Assembly: GCA_001641225.1 (NCBI GenBank)
Contig: LSMY01000002.1
Location: 1-64,000 of the forward strand
From: Mycoplasma sp. Bg2
Lineage (GTDB): Bacteria; Bacillota_I; Bacilli_A; Mycoplasmatales; Hepatoplasmataceae
Direction of reading: 5' to 3'
Length of the DNA: 64,000 nucleotides
In this document: positions 63,548 through 64,000 of the stretch, one piece after another
How positions within the stretch are numbered: the stretch's first letter is position 1
How the letters are laid out: each line of letters opens with the position of its first letter
Translations under genes and position numbers: made by a program
Notes under the pieces: model-generated
Database searches by the model: none
What the model saw: the letters and a program-made list of their open reading frames with translations, nothing else
What the model was told of the DNA's origin: nothing

Positions 63548-64000
63548 TTATGCTTGGTGTTTTTTATATAAATAATATCCACCAGAACCAATAACTCCTG
63601 TAATGATTAAAAGTCCAGCAATTGATCCAGTTATTATTCCTACTTTAAGACCATTTGGATCACTGGGATAAAGTAAATATGATAAATCTTCATCATATGT
63701 AACTAACTCACTATTTTCTCTAGCAAAAATACTTAAACCATCAGTATAGGTAAAATCAATCATTGAATTTTCATCAGTCATAACCGAACCATTAAATTGT
63801 AATTGATAGTTTCTTCAACCAATTTCTTCACCAAGTGTATCACTATCTTTTCAATTATCTATTTCACTTTTATAGTCAGCAGTATAAATTGAATATTCTG
63901 TATTTTCTGGTGATTTTTGATTATCTTGGTCAATTTTAGAATGGCCAGCAACTTCTTCTGTAACTATATTGATAAGATATATATCATCTATAGCTATTGA
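63548..64000 (-). CDS. membrane-anchored surface protein, 5' end outside the window
   Basis: The visible 150 C-terminal residues read without a break to the window edge. They form an acidic, aromatic extracellular part (SEIDNWKDSDTLGEEIGWRN) and one C-terminal helix (VGIITGSIAGLLIITGVIG) followed by YYLYKKHQA. TGA Trp codons lie at 63856-63854 and 63820-63818. The layout matches the neighbouring surface protein, but I see no sequence repeat shared between them in this part. No function can be named. Confidence 0.7.

Overview
The window is low-GC mollicute DNA. In-frame TGA codons sit at tryptophan positions in almost every gene (for example in hisS, aspS, ileS, ftsZ-cluster and thyA neighbours), so UGA = Trp (code 4) and those TGAs are not stops. 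There is no peptidoglycan pathway, yet a reduced dcw cluster (mraZ-rsmH-ftsA-like-ftsZ-sepF) is present. Gene order and content (parE-parC, rpmF-nusB, comEC-holA, tdk-thyA-folA) suggest the Spiroplasma/Mesoplasma/Mycoplasma mycoides side of the Mollicutes; this placement is inference, because no rRNA lies in the window.

Layout. 1-2.3 kb: a type II restriction-modification locus, with the 3' part of a C5 DNA methyltransferase broken out of frame at an (AG)17 repeat, then an intact HNH endonuclease. 2.6-3.3 kb: deoC. 3.4-6.1 kb: a cluster of related, apparently undescribed small membrane proteins with a pseudogene copy and a shared C-terminal domain that reappears at 34.1 kb. 6.3-7.2 kb: ldh. 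7.4-13 kb: SecDF-like translocase, hisS, small proteins, a DJ-1/PfpI protein. 13-17.4 kb: aspS, patatin lipase, membrane proteins, a PnuC-like transporter. 18-22.4 kb: parE-parC. 22.5-28.6 kb: rpmG, yqeG, yqeH, a nadD-yqeK fusion, two M24 peptidases, efp. 28.6-31.4 kb: two small membrane proteins and three tandem deoxynucleoside kinases. 31.4-32.7 kb (minus strand): a hypothetical gene overlapping plsY. 32.8-41.8 kb: dinB, a HAD phosphatase, an SPOUT methyltransferase, a hydrolase, trxA, pheST, a MATE exporter. 41.9-46.8 kb: rpmF, nusB and the dcw cluster. 46.9-53.9 kb: ileS, a short comEC, holA, tdk, thyA, folA. 54-61.3 kb: rpsT (minus strand), a DUF2779 nuclease, fmt, lepA, obg, a second PnuC-like transporter. 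61.4-64 kb (minus strand): two surface proteins, the first built of beta-sandwich-like repeats, the second cut by the window end.

The genes mostly form tight co-directional operons. Six junctions use the same 8-nt overlap (ATGRRTAA) and four use TAATG, which points to translational coupling. Metabolically the window shows nucleoside salvage (deoC, tdk, three kinases, thyA/folA), NAD synthesis from imported precursors (PnuC-like proteins, NadD-YqeK), lactate fermentation and translation. The accessory and most novel parts are the phase-variable R-M locus, the membrane-protein family at 3.4-6.1 kb, and the surface proteins at the right end.
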